Shown here: positions 1 to 7,055 of the stretch, in pieces
How the letters are laid out: every line of letters begins with the position of its first letter
How positions within the stretch are numbered: position 1 is the first letter of the stretch
Source: an uncultured Ignavibacteria bacterium
GTDB lineage: Bacteria > Bacteroidota > Ignavibacteria > Tepidaquicellales > Tepidaquicellaceae
Assembly (NCBI GenBank): GCA_937974175.1
Contig: CALJIG010000002.1
Coordinates: 1-14,298 of the forward strand
Direction: 5' to 3'
DNA length: 14,298 nucleotides
Made by a program: the position numbers and the translations under genes
The notes under the pieces: generated by a model
What the model saw: only the letters and a program-made list of their open reading frames with translations
Database searches by the model: none
What the model was told of the DNA's origin: nothing

Positions 1-50
1 AAAACGGATTAAAACGGATTAAAACGGATTAAAACGGATTAAAACGGATT
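1..50. repeat. 10-bp tandem repeat, five copies, at the window edge
   Basis: Five exact head-to-tail copies of AAAACGGATT fill positions 1-50. A degenerate continuation follows (AAAACTTATC, then AAAAACGATG) to about 70. The array touches the window start, so its true length is unknown. It lies about 170 bp upstream of the secreted surface-type protein gene. No reading frame or promoter motif is evident in it. Confidence 0.9.
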
Positions 51-108
51 AAAACTTATCAAAAACGATGAATAAGTTTTCAATTGAAATTCATAAAAAT
101 CATTTCAA

Positions 109-181
109 ATCAGAGTAATCAGTGATTCAAGTTTTATCAGAGTAATTAGTGATTCAAGTTTTATCAGTGTAATCTGTAGTT
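109..181. repeat. 27-bp direct repeats of the ATCAGNGTAATC type
   Basis: Two copies with a 27-bp period start at 109 and 136 and differ at one base (ATCAGAGTAATCAGTGATTC versus ATCAGAGTAATTAGTGATTC). Each is followed by AAGTTTT. A third, partial copy starts at 163 (ATCAGTGTAATCTGTAG). Each unit has an internal near-duplication, ATCAGAGTA/ATCAGTGATT. I recall similar AATC(A/C)GTG-rich repeats in intergenic DNA of Bacteroidota-like genomes, but could not check this. The array ends about 38 bp before the next start codon and may overlap its promoter region. Confidence 0.8.
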
Positions 182-218
182 AAAATTTCAAAAATCATAT
201 AAAATAACTCAACCCCTA

Positions 219-3200
219 ATGGCAAAAAAATTTATCACTTCAAAAAAGAATAGAATCTTAATTCTATTGTTATGTATAATTTCTCTTGCATTATCAAAAG
301 GCACAGCAGCAGCTCCTATCTCAGGTGTTATAACTGTAGGGACGGGAGGCACATATCCGAATCTTACAGGCGCAAGCGGATTGTTCAACGCAATAAATAC
401 AGGAACGGTTACAGGAAATATTTATGTTTCTGTACGCTCTGACTTAGTTGAAACAGGAACTGTAGCTTTAAACCAGTTTGCAGCCGGATACAAAATTCAA
501 ATCAGACCAAGCGGTTCTTTGACAACACGTCTTATCCAGGGAACAACCTTAGCTTTATTTGTTCCTTTGATTAGCTTAAACGGAGCAGACTTTGTATCAA
601 TAAATGGCGCTGACTCTGCAACTAATACAGGGCAATATTTCAGATTTATAAATAATAGTTCTCCTGCCTCAAATACCGGTCCTGTGTTCCAAATGACAAA
701 TGATGCCAGGCAGGATTCAATAAGAAATTGTATTATTGAAAGTAATTCAACAGGAGCTTTCGGAGCATGTGTTGTGCTTGGCACAACTACGGGTACTTTG
801 GGAAACGACTCTATTTTTGTCGATAAATGTTTATTCAAACAATCAGCAGGCGCTAATCCAGGAAGATATCGTAATGCATATTATACATTAGGAACAGGTG
901 GAGGTCCGGGCGCAAAAAGAAACAGCGATAATTTTATTACTAACTGTAACTTTACAGGAATGCTTGGCAATTCCGATGCTGTGATACTTACTGGAGGAGA
1001 TGGAAATGGTGATAACTGGACTATCTCAAACAATAAATTCTATAATGATATTAATTTCACAGGAAACCATACTACTATTTCTATAGGTAATACATCAACA
1101 AACAATGTTACAATATCAGGTAATAGTATTGGCGGCTCGGCGCCTGATAGAAGCGGAACATCTTATAGCACAAATTCTGCTTCTTCATTTAGTGCTATAG
1201 GTTTATCAGTTGGCACGACTACTGCCTCTAATGTACAAGGAAACACTATTTCCAATTTTGGCCAGACGTTTTCCGGCGGCAGCGATGGAGCATGTGGAAT
1301 CTTAGTCTACGCCGGCAAGGTAAATATCGGAACTACCATTGGTAATACAATAGGCGGGCTTGCAAACCCCTGGGATACTTTAAGAGCAGCTTATGATAAC
1401 GGATGGATTCAAAATAGAGGTTCAACGGATACTGTAAGAATAGAAAACAATACAATCGGAAATTATGCGTACTATGGCGCAGATGTTGTTGTAACTTCGG
1501 GAATCTTAACTTATTCAGGAGTAAATATTATAAGAAATAATACAGTCAGAAATGGTAAGGGAAATAATACAGGCACCATTAATGGAAGTTTTAGTTTAAA
1601 AGGTATTCAGATACGTTCCTCAACGGCAGGTCAAATTGTTGAAGGCAATACAATTTATAATTTACAAAATAATAATACAGGTGCTTCAAACTATGCTACT
1701 TCAGCAATTCACTTTAGCACATCAACAGGTTTATCAACTGTTTCGAGGAATAGAATTTATAATATTACTTCACTTGGAACAGGAACAGGCGCAAATGCGC
1801 CTGTAAACATAGGTATAGACAATTCCTCAGCATCACTAAATATTATAAACAACCAGATTTCACTTTCAACTTCTACTTTAGAGCCGAGGTTAATTGGTAT
1901 CTATAATAATTCGACCGGAAACATAACAACATTATATAACTCGGTTTATTTAGGCGGTGTATGCGCAAATACAATGCAAACTTCTTATGGTTACCTAAGA
2001 AATTCGACCTCAAATGATACGGTAAGAAATAACCTTTTCTTTAATCAAAGAACAGGCGGAGCAAATAACTATTGTATAGGGGTAACAAATGCAACAGGCT
2101 GGACATCAAGAACAGCAAACTATAACGCATATTTTCCTTCAGCAGTGAATCAGGTCGGCGTAATAGGAGCGTTTACTCAGCAGACATTTGCCAACTGGAA
2201 AATAAACTCATTAGGTGATAAAAGCTCGGTAAGTGCTACGGGAGTCAGCTCTGCTAATTTGTTTACATCAACTGCATCGGGTAATCTGAGTATAAACCCA
2301 AATAATGTTGAGTGCTGGTATGTTGCCGGGTTAGGAACACCTCTCACTACACCTCAGGTACTCAATGATTACGGAACAAGTTCAAATGTCAGGTCAGGTT
2401 CCATAACTACAGGTTCTACCGATATTGGTTCGGATGAATTTACACCTATTGCAAGTCCTCCTGATGTTGTAGCCAGCGGACCGCCTGCAAACAGTACTAC
2501 TACAACCTACACTTTTATGGGCAGGACTTTAGGCAGCATCGACTGGGGTCCGGGCGGAACAGTGCCATCCGGACTTGAATTTAAATATTACGCAGGAACA
2601 AATCCTCCGGGTTCATTCGGGTTTCCGGTTGCGAACGGGTACTGGTTAATAACAGCTACGGGCGGTGATAATTTTTCATACGATATAACAATCAATTATG
2701 ATGATGCAATATTAGGAGAAATTACAGCTGATTCGGATATACGTCTATCAAAATCAGAGGACGGGGGAGCTACCTGGAATACCTTCACAGTAAGCGGCAC
2801 AGCTGCAGGACAATATGCACTTGATACAGCCAACAATACGATAAAGGTTTATGGATTAACATCATTCTCAACCTTTGCATTAACGGATATAGATACACCG
2901 TTACCTGTAGAATTATCTTCATTCACAGCCGCTGTTGAAAGAAGGAATGCAAAATTAAACTGGACTATAGCATCAGAACACAATAACTCAGGATTCGATA
3001 TTGAGAGAAAAGCTTGTGGATCGATAAATGGATGGAGTAAAGTGGGTAACGTACCGGGCTCAGGAACATCTACAACCGCAAGAAATTATAGCTTCACGGA
3101 AAATAATCTGAATACAGGAAAATACAACTACAGATTAAAGCAAATTGATTTCAACGGCAACTTTAAATATTATGAGCTTGCAGAAGAAGTGGAGATAGGT

Positions 3201-3482
3201 ATTCCAAATAAATATGAGATTAGTCAGAACTATCCTAATCCCTTTAATCCTACGACAAAAATAAACTATGATTTATCATTCGAAAGCAAAGTGCAGATTA
3301 AGATATTTGATATGACGGGAAGGGAAGTGTATCAGCTTGTAAATCAGGTACAGACTGCGGGGTATTACACATCACAGTTTAATGCATCAGTATTGGCGAG
3401 CGGAGTGTACTTCTACCAGATAAATGCAACGGGTGGAAAGCAATCATTTGTAAAGACAATGAAGATGGTACTGGTAAAGTAA
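219..3482 (+). CDS. Secreted parallel beta-helix protein with T9SS type A sorting domain
   Basis: This is a large exported protein (1087 aa), probably surface-attached or released by the type IX secretion system. Residues 1-32 form a Sec signal peptide: basic start, hydrophobic LILLLCIISLAL core and an AAA cleavage region. Residues about 110-640 are rich in NNT, GNTI and N-x-I repeats, typical of right-handed parallel beta-helix (pectate-lyase-like) folds. A further beta domain covers roughly 745-885. LPVELSSFTA at 895 begins the Ig-like segment that commonly precedes the sorting domain. NYPNPFNPTTKINYDL at 1004 begins the C-terminal type A sorting domain, ending in KTMKMVLVK. The ligand or enzymatic activity cannot be told; no catalytic motif was recognised. 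The start is the first ATG before the signal peptide, without a clear Shine-Dalgarno sequence. Tandem repeats lie just upstream. An adhesin or other cell-envelope role is an inference. Confidence 0.9.
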   Translation: MAKKFITSKKNRILILLLCIISLALSKGTAAAPISGVITVGTGGTYPNLTGASGLFNAINTGTVTGNIYVSVRSDLVETGTVALNQFAAGYKIQIRPSGSLTTRLIQGTTLALFVPLISLNGADFVSINGADSATNTGQYFRFINNSSPASNTGPVFQMTNDARQDSIRNCIIESNSTGAFGACVVLGTTTGTLGNDSIFVDKCLFKQSAGANPGRYRNAYYTLGTGGGPGAKRNSDNFITNCNFTGMLGNSDAVILTGGDGNGDNWTISNNKFYNDINFTGNHTTISIGNTSTNNVTISGNSIGGSAPDRSGTSYSTNSASSFSAIGLSVGTTTASNVQGNTISNFGQTFSGGSDGACGILVYAGKVNIGTTIGNTIGGLANPWDTLRAAYDNGWIQNRGSTDTVRIENNTIGNYAYYGADVVVTSGILTYSGVNIIRNNTVRNGKGNNTGTINGSFSLKGIQIRSSTAGQIVEGNTIYNLQNNNTGASNYATSAIHFSTSTGLSTVSRNRIYNITSLGTGTGANAPVNIGIDNSSASLNIINNQISLSTSTLEPRLIGIYNNSTGNITTLYNSVYLGGVCANTMQTSYGYLRNSTSNDTVRNNLFFNQRTGGANNYCIGVTNATGWTSRTANYNAYFPSAVNQVGVIGAFTQQTFANWKINSLGDKSSVSATGVSSANLFTSTASGNLSINPNNVECWYVAGLGTPLTTPQVLNDYGTSSNVRSGSITTGSTDIGSDEFTPIASPPDVVASGPPANSTTTTYTFMGRTLGSIDWGPGGTVPSGLEFKYYAGTNPPGSFGFPVANGYWLITATGGDNFSYDITINYDDAILGEITADSDIRLSKSEDGGATWNTFTVSGTAAGQYALDTANNTIKVYGLTSFSTFALTDIDTPLPVELSSFTAAVERRNAKLNWTIASEHNNSGFDIERKACGSINGWSKVGNVPGSGTSTTARNYSFTENNLNTGKYNYRLKQIDFNGNFKYYELAEEVEIGIPNKYEISQNYPNPFNPTTKINYDLSFESKVQIKIFDMTGREVYQLVNQVQTAGYYTSQFNASVLASGVYFYQINATGGKQSFVKTMKMVLVK

Positions 3483-3488
3483 ATTTGA

Positions 3489-3644
3489 AAAACAAATAAA
3501 ATCAAAACAAGTTTAATTCAGGATGCTGAAGCTAATTTTATCATTGATGATATTTATCTTATAGCAGAGTTTGCTGATTTTGCAAAGCTAATATTACATA
3601 AAATTGAGCATCAGTATTCTGTAAACTTGTCAGCAATTTGTTAG
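3489..3644 (+). pseudogene. Short open frame without ATG, possible gene remnant
   Basis: The frame is open for 51 codons from just after a TGA to a TAG. It contains a protein-like acidic, helix-prone stretch (QDAEANFIIDDIYLIAEFAD, then FAKLILHKIEHQY). No ATG, GTG or TTG begins this stretch; only rare-type starts such as ATT at 3516 are available, and no ribosome binding site is seen. I do not recognise the family. It could be the 3' tail of a decayed gene or a chance open frame in AT-rich DNA. Confidence 0.2.
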
Positions 3645-3717
3645 GACATTTACAATTTTTGTGGCGAATTTCTATTTCTTAGGTAAGTTAAAAGTTCATT
3701 TTATTTGTAAAAGATTT

Positions 3718-3760
3718 CTTTCACACTGAAAATACGGGTTCGAATCCCGTTTTGGTCTCA
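3718..3760 (+). pseudogene. 3' half of a tRNA-Glu(UUC) gene (tRNA relic or att site)
   Basis: From 3718 the sequence reads as a tRNA from the anticodon loop onward. CTTTCAC (3718-3724) is a 7-nt anticodon loop with anticodon TTC. ACTGA (3725-3729) is the 3' strand of the anticodon stem, and AAAT a 4-nt variable loop. ACGGG-TTCGAAT-CCCGT (3734-3750) is a perfect T-arm, and TTTGGTC (3751-3757) the 3' acceptor strand. This spacing matches tRNA-Glu. The 5' half is absent: the bases before 3718 (GATTT) cannot pair with ACTGA, and no GACCAAA acceptor strand or D-arm lies upstream. The discriminator would be T and there is no encoded CCA. It therefore cannot be a working tRNA. A break at the anticodon loop is one of the known crossover sites of tRNA-targeting tyrosine integrases, so an attachment-site scar is likely; simple decay is the alternative. 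Confidence 0.7.
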
Positions 3761-3877
3761 GATAAAAAGCTTTAGCAGATAATAACAAAATTAGATGAAG
3801 TTGTTTTTAGACTCCCATATATTTTTTATACGGTAGGGTGAGAATAAATTTCAAAAAATCTGCTGGTAGAAATAAAT

Positions 3878-4030
3878 TCAGTGTTTTGTTTCTTTTTCCT
3901 TATTTACAACTGTTAGATGAGAAAAATTTTCGTTGTATAATTTCATTTTATTATATGATAAAAGAAGCATAAGAGTCATCTCATGTTCTTTTATAGTTTC
4001 GTTACTCTTTACTGCAGTCAGCTTATTCAT
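3878..4030 (-). CDS. Possible 50-aa protein, unrecognised
   Basis: An ATG at 4030 (minus strand) opens a 50-codon frame ending in TGA at 3878. The product starts MNKLTAVKSNETIKEHEMTL, is mildly basic, and has no signal peptide or cysteine. No Shine-Dalgarno sequence precedes the ATG, and the DNA just upstream is AT-rich with no definite promoter. I do not recognise the product. A frame of this length can occur by chance in AT-rich DNA, so it is only a candidate. Confidence 0.2.
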   Translation of the reverse strand: MNKLTAVKSNETIKEHEMTLMLLLSYNKMKLYNENFSHLTVVNKEKETKH

Positions 4031-4235
4031 GGTTGTTGGAATTAAATTGATTAATTAGGTTAAAAAGTTCAATTATACCCGGATTTTTGTATTTCTGGTT
4101 AATTATTCATCCGTTGTACGCGCCTTTATTTCAATTCCCGTGCCAATTTATTTTGAGTGGTATACAGCATAATTTGTAATTTGAAGAGTAGGTCAGATGA
4201 AAATTGAGCAGAATATTGTAGAGTAGATAGAATGG

Positions 4236-4263
4236 ATTCTCCCTTCTAAAAATAAGGGAGAAT
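4236..4263. terminator. Strong hairpin downstream of the rhodanese gene
   Basis: ATTCTCCCTT (4236-4245) and AAGGGAGAAT (4254-4263) form a perfect 10-bp stem with an 8-nt loop. It lies 27 nt beyond the stop codon of the minus-strand rhodanese gene, where a transcript end is expected. Neither side carries a proper T-run, so it is either a non-canonical terminator, an mRNA 3'-end stabiliser or a small dispersed palindrome. Confidence 0.4.
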
Positions 4264-4289
4264 TATTGAAGAATAAATTTATTAAAATT

Positions 4290-4604
4290 TTAACCTCTGA
4301 TTTTAAACAAAAGACTAGACCAGCCGCCGCCATTGTAAACGTTCGTGAAGCCATTCTTTTTTAAAATTCTAACCGCTGAACCGCTCCTTATACCGGATGC
4401 GCAACAAGCGATAACCGGTTTATCTCTGTCTATTTTTTCTAAGCTGGCGGGTAATGCATGCAGAGGTATATTTATTGAGTTTTTTATATGACCTGAATGA
4501 TATTCTGTATCTATTCTGACATCGACTATAGTCGCTCCGTTTTTGACAAGCTTTTTGTAATCTGTTTTAGCGCCCAAGCCAAAAAGATTTTTAAAAAATC
4601 CCAT
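4290..4604 (-). CDS. Single-domain rhodanese-like sulfurtransferase
   Basis: This 104-aa cytoplasmic protein has no signal peptide and consists of one rhodanese domain after a short MGFFKNLFGLGAKTD leader. The family signatures VDVRIDTEYHSGHI (27-40) and NIPL (45-48) are clear. The active-site loop CASGIR follows, with catalytic Cys68 (preceded by Cys67) and Arg73, matching the C-x-S-G-x-R pattern of small rhodaneses. Such proteins carry a persulfide and transfer sulfur to thiols, cyanide or partner proteins; the actual substrate here is unknown. It stands alone on the minus strand and faces away from the desaturase. The nearby ISC operon also handles sulfur, but it is about 2.5 kb away in another transcription unit, so a functional link is only a guess. 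The ATG at 4604 is the only sensible start; no Shine-Dalgarno sequence is visible. Confidence 0.88.
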   Translation of the reverse strand: MGFFKNLFGLGAKTDYKKLVKNGATIVDVRIDTEYHSGHIKNSINIPLHALPASLEKIDRDKPVIACCASGIRSGSAVRILKKNGFTNVYNGGGWSSLLFKIRG

Positions 4605-4701
4605 TTAATGGTGTTAGTTTTTTGGTGAATCGAATTTCAATTATTTAAAATTAAATTAACGGAACAGTATATTAAAGTCATATAGAAAAGAACTATTCGT
4701 T

Positions 4702-4728
4702 TGATGATACCTAGTTCGAGTATTATCA
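4702..4728. promoter_or_regulatory. Inverted repeat upstream of the desaturase gene
   Basis: TGATGATAC (4702-4710) and GTATTATCA (4720-4728) form a 9-bp stem with one G-T pair and a 9-nt spacer. It lies in the divergent region between the rhodanese and desaturase genes, about 100 bp before the desaturase start. It could be an operator or an mRNA leader hairpin. There is no T-run, so a terminator is unlikely. Confidence 0.3.
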
Positions 4729-4750
4729 TTCTACGGAATAAATATTTTAT

Positions 4751-4764
4751 AGTCCATATGGATT
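4751..4764. promoter_or_regulatory. TCCATATGGA palindrome upstream of the desaturase gene
   Basis: TCCATATGGA (4753-4762) is a perfect 10-bp palindrome, extendable to 14 bp with one G-T pair. It lies about 60 bp before the desaturase start, a usual place for an operator. No specific regulator can be named from the sequence. Confidence 0.25.
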
Positions 4765-4824
4765 AGTCCCATTTTCAATCCTTTGCACAATTGATTACAC
4801 ATAAGCCGGTGGTTATATTTGAAT

Positions 4825-5580
4825 ATGACAATAATCATTATATTTTTTATATCGCATTGGTACCTCTCATTATTCTCGCAATCTTTTCTACAGCATAGAT
4901 ATGCTTCTCACGGAGCATTTACAATGAACAGATTCTGGGAAAGATTTTTTTACATTTTCGCTTACATTACTCAGGGTTCTTCATATCTGAGTCCGCGCGC
5001 ATACGCAGTAATGCACAGAATGCATCATGCTTATGCTGATACGCCTAAAGATCCACATTCCCCTAAGAACAGTCCTAATTTTTTTAAAATGATGTGGCAG
5101 ACAAAACTGGTTTATGCAGATATCATGGATTATAAATTCGATGTTGAAGAGCGGTTTACAAAAAATCTTCCGCAATGGCATTCGCTTGATATATGGGGGC
5201 AAACGTTAACAAACAGGTTAATGTTCTTCTGTTTGTACACAAGTGTCTATGTAATGTTTGCTCCATATTGGTGGCTGTATTTTCTGATACCCATTCATGT
5301 TTTTATGGGACCGGTTCACGGCGCTATTGTTAACTGGTGCGCGCATAAATACGGGCACAGAAATTTTGAAGTGAAGAATACATCTAAAAATTTTTTATAT
5401 GTGGATTTTTTAATGCTCGGTGAAGATTATCACAACAATCACCATAAATTTCCATCCAGCGCAAACTTTGGAGTTAAATGGTATGAGATAGATCCGTTAT
5501 ACTATATAATGCTCGGCTTAGAATTTGTTGGAATAATCAAAATAAAAAACAAAGGGAAACACGTAGAAACTGAGTATTAG
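4825..5580 (+). CDS. Membrane acyl (acyl-CoA/acyl-lipid) desaturase
   Basis: This is an integral membrane di-iron fatty acid desaturase of the stearoyl-CoA desaturase-like family, which puts a double bond into saturated acyl chains. Numbering from a TTG at 4819, the histidine boxes are HRYASH (26-31), HRMHH (66-70) and HNNHH (205-209). The NWCAH motif (172-176) supplies further metal ligands in this family. Hydrophobic segments cover the N-terminus and roughly 135-170. At about 250 aa it is shorter than animal enzymes but normal for compact bacterial ones. The ATG at 4825 is preferred; the in-frame TTG at 4819, two codons earlier, has a weak GGTGG sequence 6 nt before it and is the alternative. 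Substrate chain length and regiospecificity (often delta-9) cannot be read from the sequence. The next gene is only 45 bp away in the same direction with no terminator between, so co-transcription is possible although a functional link is unclear. Confidence 0.9.
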   Translation: MTIIIIFFISHWYLSLFSQSFLQHRYASHGAFTMNRFWERFFYIFAYITQGSSYLSPRAYAVMHRMHHAYADTPKDPHSPKNSPNFFKMMWQTKLVYADIMDYKFDVEERFTKNLPQWHSLDIWGQTLTNRLMFFCLYTSVYVMFAPYWWLYFLIPIHVFMGPVHGAIVNWCAHKYGHRNFEVKNTSKNFLYVDFLMLGEDYHNNHHKFPSSANFGVKWYEIDPLYYIMLGLEFVGIIKIKNKGKHVETEY

Positions 5581-5625
5581 TTATCCGTACAATTTTTTAT
5601 AAATGCAGTATTAATTAAAGACAAA

Positions 5626-6483
5626 ATGAAAACAATCAGAATAGTTAAATCAATAGCAGTATTGATGTTAATGTTCGTAACAACTTTTTTATCGGTAACG
5701 TTTGATATCCAGGCTCAGGAAAAAGCTAACGGAAACATTACGCCTCAGGTTTACAGCAGACCCGTTGATAATAATGCAAGATATTTATCCCAGTCAACAC
5801 CGGGGCAAATGGTACCGGGAAAAGTTTACGGAGTTTCAGTAACAATGAAGAACTCAGGAAGTAAAGTATGGCAGAAAGGAAGTTATTCTTTAAAGCTTAT
5901 GAATGTAACTGAATCATTAGAGAAAACATGGGCAGTAAGCAATGTTGATATAAACTCAAATGTTAATCCGGGTGAAGATGTTGTATTTAATTTCTCCTTA
6001 ACTGCTCCTATGGTTGAAGGTGATTACAATATTCAGTGGCAGATGGCAGAAGGAAATGCATTCTTCGGCGAGCCTTCAGCAAATGTTCCTGTTAATGTAA
6101 CAGGCAATACTCCTGTAAAGACAGATTCTGACATGATAGAAAACAATGCAGGTTTTATACATCAGAATGTACCGGGTGAAATGGATACAAAACAGACTTA
6201 CGATGTAATAGTAATAATGAAGAATAACGGAACGACAACTTGGAAAACAGGTGAGTTCAAATTAAAAGTTGCAACTAAAGGCGGAGATAATACAGTTGTT
6301 GCTCCGTGGGAAGTAGCAAACGTAGAGCTTTCAAGTGATGTTTATGCTAACTCAGAAGTGACATTTAATTTCAAAGTTACCGCACCTGAAAACGATGGCA
6401 ATTATAATTTTCAGTGCCAGATGGTAAAAAGTGGAGTTTATTTCGGCGAGCCTTCTACAAATGTAATTGTGAAAGTTGACTGA
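5626..6483 (+). CDS. Secreted protein with two tandem NBR1-like Ig domains
   Basis: This 285-aa exported protein begins with a signal peptide (MKTIRIVKSI plus a long hydrophobic core), probably cleaved near IQA-QE at residue 30. The mature part is two related repeats of about 105 aa, roughly 55-158 and 180-285. Each has PGxM, then a VxMKNxGxxxWxxG strand pair, a VxFxFxxTAP motif, a GxYNxQxQM motif and a closing FGEPSxNVxVxV. This matches the Ig-like fold seen in NBR1-type central domains and in accessory domains of bacterial secreted enzymes, usually a binding or spacer module. No catalytic domain, lipobox or T9SS sorting signal is present, so it is probably periplasmic or released. The second repeat has Cys where the first has Trp (QCQM versus QWQM). 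The function is unknown. A terminator follows at 6523-6563. Confidence 0.85.
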   Translation: MKTIRIVKSIAVLMLMFVTTFLSVTFDIQAQEKANGNITPQVYSRPVDNNARYLSQSTPGQMVPGKVYGVSVTMKNSGSKVWQKGSYSLKLMNVTESLEKTWAVSNVDINSNVNPGEDVVFNFSLTAPMVEGDYNIQWQMAEGNAFFGEPSANVPVNVTGNTPVKTDSDMIENNAGFIHQNVPGEMDTKQTYDVIVIMKNNGTTTWKTGEFKLKVATKGGDNTVVAPWEVANVELSSDVYANSEVTFNFKVTAPENDGNYNFQCQMVKSGVYFGEPSTNVIVKVD

Positions 6484-6522
6484 AATTATTTAATAAAGAA
6501 ATAAGTAAAAGTGGGGTTTCAT

Positions 6523-6563
6523 AAGCTCTTGTATCTGTAATTTTGAGGTACAAGAGTTTTTTT
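6523..6563 (+). terminator. Intrinsic terminator after the Ig-domain gene
   Basis: CTCTTGTA (6526-6533) pairs perfectly with TACAAGAG (6549-6556), and the stem extends to about 11 bp with AAG/TTT at its base. TTTTTTT (6557-6563) follows directly. This is a textbook rho-independent terminator, 40 bp beyond the stop codon, ending the plus-strand unit before the convergent minus-strand gene. Confidence 0.88.
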
Positions 6564-6604
6564 ATTTACTTTAATTTTTTAACATTGGATTGGCTTATAT
6601 GGGA

Positions 6605-6829
6605 TTAATACTTGAACAATCCATGATCATTCACAACCATTGTCATACGTTTACTTGCAGCTTCTGCATGGTATAACTCATTGCATTTAGGGCAGAGCTC
6701 GATTTCATTCGGGAAGTGAATAGTAACAAGTACCTTGGCATTTTTTTGTGTAGGGAAATCTGTGCATTCTTTTTTCCAGTGCCATAAAGAATCTTTACTC
6801 TGTACAAAAGGACTTAAATGATGTTTCAT
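6605..6829 (-). CDS. Small Cys-containing (probable zinc-binding) protein
   Basis: This 74-aa cytoplasmic protein has the pattern W16-H-W-x3-C22-x3-P-T, then E-L-C46-P-K-C49. Three cysteines plus nearby histidines suggest a zinc-ribbon-like metal site. The layout (WH, single Cys, PT, about 19 residues, ELCxxC) resembles small conserved hypothetical proteins in diverse bacteria that share a WHxxxxCxxxPT start and an ELCxxC end; this is a recollection, not a search. The function is unknown. It is divergent from iscR, sharing a 264-bp region that holds two putative IscR operators, so iron-sulfur-responsive control is possible. It has no signal peptide. The start is the ATG at 6829; an AAAAAAATAG-type AT-rich leader precedes it and no Shine-Dalgarno sequence is visible. 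Confidence 0.65.
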   Translation of the reverse strand: MKHHLSPFVQSKDSLWHWKKECTDFPTQKNAKVLVTIHFPNEIELCPKCNELYHAEAASKRMTMVVNDHGLFKY

Positions 6830-6951
6830 TTGATTCTATTTTTTTAAATTTAATTCGAAGTTCAAAAATACATTTTACAATTCGTATGCCAATTTGCGAT
6901 TTAAAAAATGATTAGTTTTCATCAAATATAAAACTACAGTATGTCTTTTAA

Positions 6952-6964
6952 GACAAATTTAGTC
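6952..6964. promoter_or_regulatory. Upstream putative IscR/Rrf2 operator
   Basis: GACAAATTTAGTC is a 13-bp dyad with one mismatched pair and differs at one base from the second site at 7056. It is overlapped on the left by another inverted repeat, GTCTT-TT-AAGAC (6943-6954). The motif resembles type 1 IscR sites, which contain GACT-(A/T-rich)-AGTC halves. It lies between the minus-strand Cys-rich gene and iscR and could serve either. Confidence 0.5.
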
Positions 6965-6984
6965 ATAGTCTGACACAGTCCACT

Positions 6985-6998
6985 AAGTACTACTACTT
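6985..6998. promoter_or_regulatory. AAGTA/TACTT inverted repeat in the isc control region
   Basis: AAGTA (6985-6989) and TACTT (6994-6998) form a short dyad around CTAC. It is followed by TAAACTTG (7002-7009), one base off the Bacteroidota-type -7 element TAnnTTTG. The stretch may carry the isc promoter, but the match is weak and no matching -33 element is clear. Confidence 0.2.
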
Positions 6999-7055
6999 AC
7001 TTAAACTTGTTGGGATTTAAGAACATTTTTCTCCCTTTTTTTTCTCATCAAATAA

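Larger units (their letters stand above)
3483..4289. other. Gene-poor region of about 800 bp
   Basis: No convincing protein gene lies between the beta-helix protein and the rhodanese. What can be seen is a promoterless open frame (3489-3644), the 3' half of a tRNA-Glu (3718-3760), a possible 50-codon minus-strand frame (3878-4030) and a 10-bp-stem hairpin (4236-4263). The rest is AT-rich with no clear signal. A truncated tRNA, broken frames and low gene density suggest a rearranged junction, perhaps the edge of a past insertion. Confidence 0.7.

Noticed and set aside
1..181. CRISPR array
   Set aside because: Units are directly adjacent without unique spacers, and the repeats are 10 or 27 bp head-to-tail; no cas gene is present.
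497..838. 113-codon minus-strand frame opposite the beta-helix gene
   Set aside because: It is antisense to a well-supported secreted protein, with no ribosome binding site and no recognisable domain.
3650..3760. Intact tRNA gene
   Set aside because: No 5' acceptor strand, D-arm or 5' anticodon stem is found upstream of the anticodon loop.
4290..4604. Rhodanese as a member of the ISC system
   Set aside because: It is on the opposite strand, about 2.5 kb from iscR in a separate unit, with no IscR-like dyad near it.
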